From Bacteroidales bacterium (GTDB lineage: Bacteria; Bacteroidota; Bacteroidia; Bacteroidales; UBA932), in the NCBI GenBank assembly GCA_016281435.1, contig JAEEIQ010000093.1:1-41566 (forward strand): a stretch of 41,566 bases of DNA, read 5' to 3'. Under the pieces are notes generated by a model. That model was not told the origin of the DNA. It did not search any database and worked only from the letters and a program-made list of their open reading frames with translations. Positions 40,976 through 41,566 of the stretch are shown piece by piece (the stretch's first letter is position 1; each line of letters starts with the position of its first letter). The position numbers and the translations under genes were made by a program.

Positions 40976-41566
40976 TTATTTCTTTTTCATCGGGGCGATT
41001 ATCATCGTCATGCGCTTGCCTTCGAGCACCGGCATGTTCTCGGGACGGCCGAACTCTTCGAGCTCTACGGCGAAACGGAGGAGCTGCTTCTCTCCCTGGT
41101 CCTTGAACATGATCGAGCGTCCGCGGAAGAAGATCGTGGCCTTGACCTTCGAGCCCTCCTGGAGGAACTCCTGCGCGTGCTTAAGCTTGAACTGGAAGTC
41201 GTGCTCGTCCGTGTTGGGGCCGAAGCGGATCTCCTTGATCACCACCTTGGCGGCGTTGGCCTTCATCTCCTTGGCCTTCTTCTTGCGCTGGTAGAGGTAC
41301 TTCTGGTAGTCGAGGATGCGGCACACGGGCGGGTCGGCCTTGCCGCTGATCTCGACGAGATCCAGCTCCATCTCCTCCGCCATCTTCAGGGCCTTGGCGA
41401 TCGGATACACCCCCTGCTCGGGGATGTTGTCTCCGACCAGCCGCACCTGCTGCGCGGTGATCTGCTCGTTGATGTTCAACTCATTCTCGTCACGCTTCTG
41501 CATCTGACGAGGATCGGGTCTCCGACCGCCCGGTTTGAAGCCCGAGGGCTTCGGTCTGTAAGGTCC
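40976..41566 (-). CDS. infC: Translation initiation factor IF-3, 5' end beyond the window
   Basis: The IF-3 core starts at [24 protein letters not shown] and runs to [11 protein letters not shown]; it has the usual [11 protein letters not shown] linker, [16 protein letters not shown] and [25 protein letters not shown]. An ATG at 41503 would give 175 residues. However the frame stays open to the edge and reads [21 protein letters not shown], a Pro/Gly/Arg-rich stretch that looks like real N-terminal extension, so I mark the gene as partial. IF-3 controls start-codon fidelity on the 30S subunit. It leads infC-rpmI-rplT. Confidence 0.95.
   Translation of the reverse strand, partial: GPYRPKPSGFKPGGRRPDPRQMQKRDENELNINEQITAQQVRLVGDNIPEQGVYPIAKALKMAEEMELDLVEISGKADPPVCRILDYQKYLYQRKKKAKEMKANAAKVVIKEIRFGPNTDEHDFQFKLKHAQEFLQEGSKVKATIFFRGRSIMFKDQGEKQLLRFAVELEEFGRPENMPVLEGKRMTMIIAPMKKK

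Overview
The window reads as a chromosomal segment of a fairly GC-rich member of the Bacteroidales (phylum Bacteroidota). Supporting signs are promoters of the Bacteroidota type (TTTG, about 20 bp, TAnnTTTG), an almost complete lack of Shine-Dalgarno sequences, many lipoproteins, a DUF4295 gene next to rpmG/rpmB, a very long signal peptidase I, and paired exbD genes. The genus is not determinable from what I can see. There are no rRNA genes, insertion sequences, prophage genes or CRISPR arrays. Coding density is very high and the longest gene-free stretch is about 200 bp, next to the tRNA.

Layout. (1) 1-4171: an unusual lipoprotein locus. Two overlapping minus-strand genes encode a BMP-family binding lipoprotein and a lipoprotein that joins a type I periplasmic-binding domain to a legumain/GPI8-like C13 cysteine peptidase; the latter runs off the left edge. 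A lipid-anchored N-acetylmuramidase-like protein is divergent. (2) 4172-8281: an initiator tRNA with its own promoter and terminator, a GH95 fucosidase, and hisS. (3) 8361-14128: sppA, a tightly packed minus operon (sugar nucleotidyltransferase, CPBP protease, tmk, DoxX-like membrane protein) and a DivIC/FtsB-like division protein. (4) 14135-18200: a two-gene carbohydrate operon (MGH1/GH63-like glycosidase and sialate O-acetylesterase-like enzyme). (5) 18247-23789: an AmgK/MurU-like pair with ATGA coupling, then an outer-membrane porin and an MltF-like lytic transglycosylase, which together suggest peptidoglycan turnover and salvage. (6) 23840-32969: small lipoprotein, NUDIX, SRPBCC, rRNA m5C methyltransferase, repeat-like secreted protein, LolE-like permease, queA, dprA, tatD, ansA. 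(7) 33070-38195: exbB, an unknown small membrane protein, two exbD genes, a terminator, then asnS, udk and a TonB-like protein. (8) 38253-41566, minus strand: infC-rpmI-rplT, lepB, rpmB-rpmG-DUF4295, with infC cut by the right edge.

Most of the segment is housekeeping. The strongest candidate for something undescribed is the left-hand lipoprotein locus, where a ligand-binding fold is physically joined to a caspase/legumain-clan peptidase. Secondary points of interest are the small membrane protein inside the Exb operon, closely packed divergent promoters with mutually exclusive geometry, possible near-leaderless transcripts, and one rare Shine-Dalgarno-like site ahead of the second exbD.
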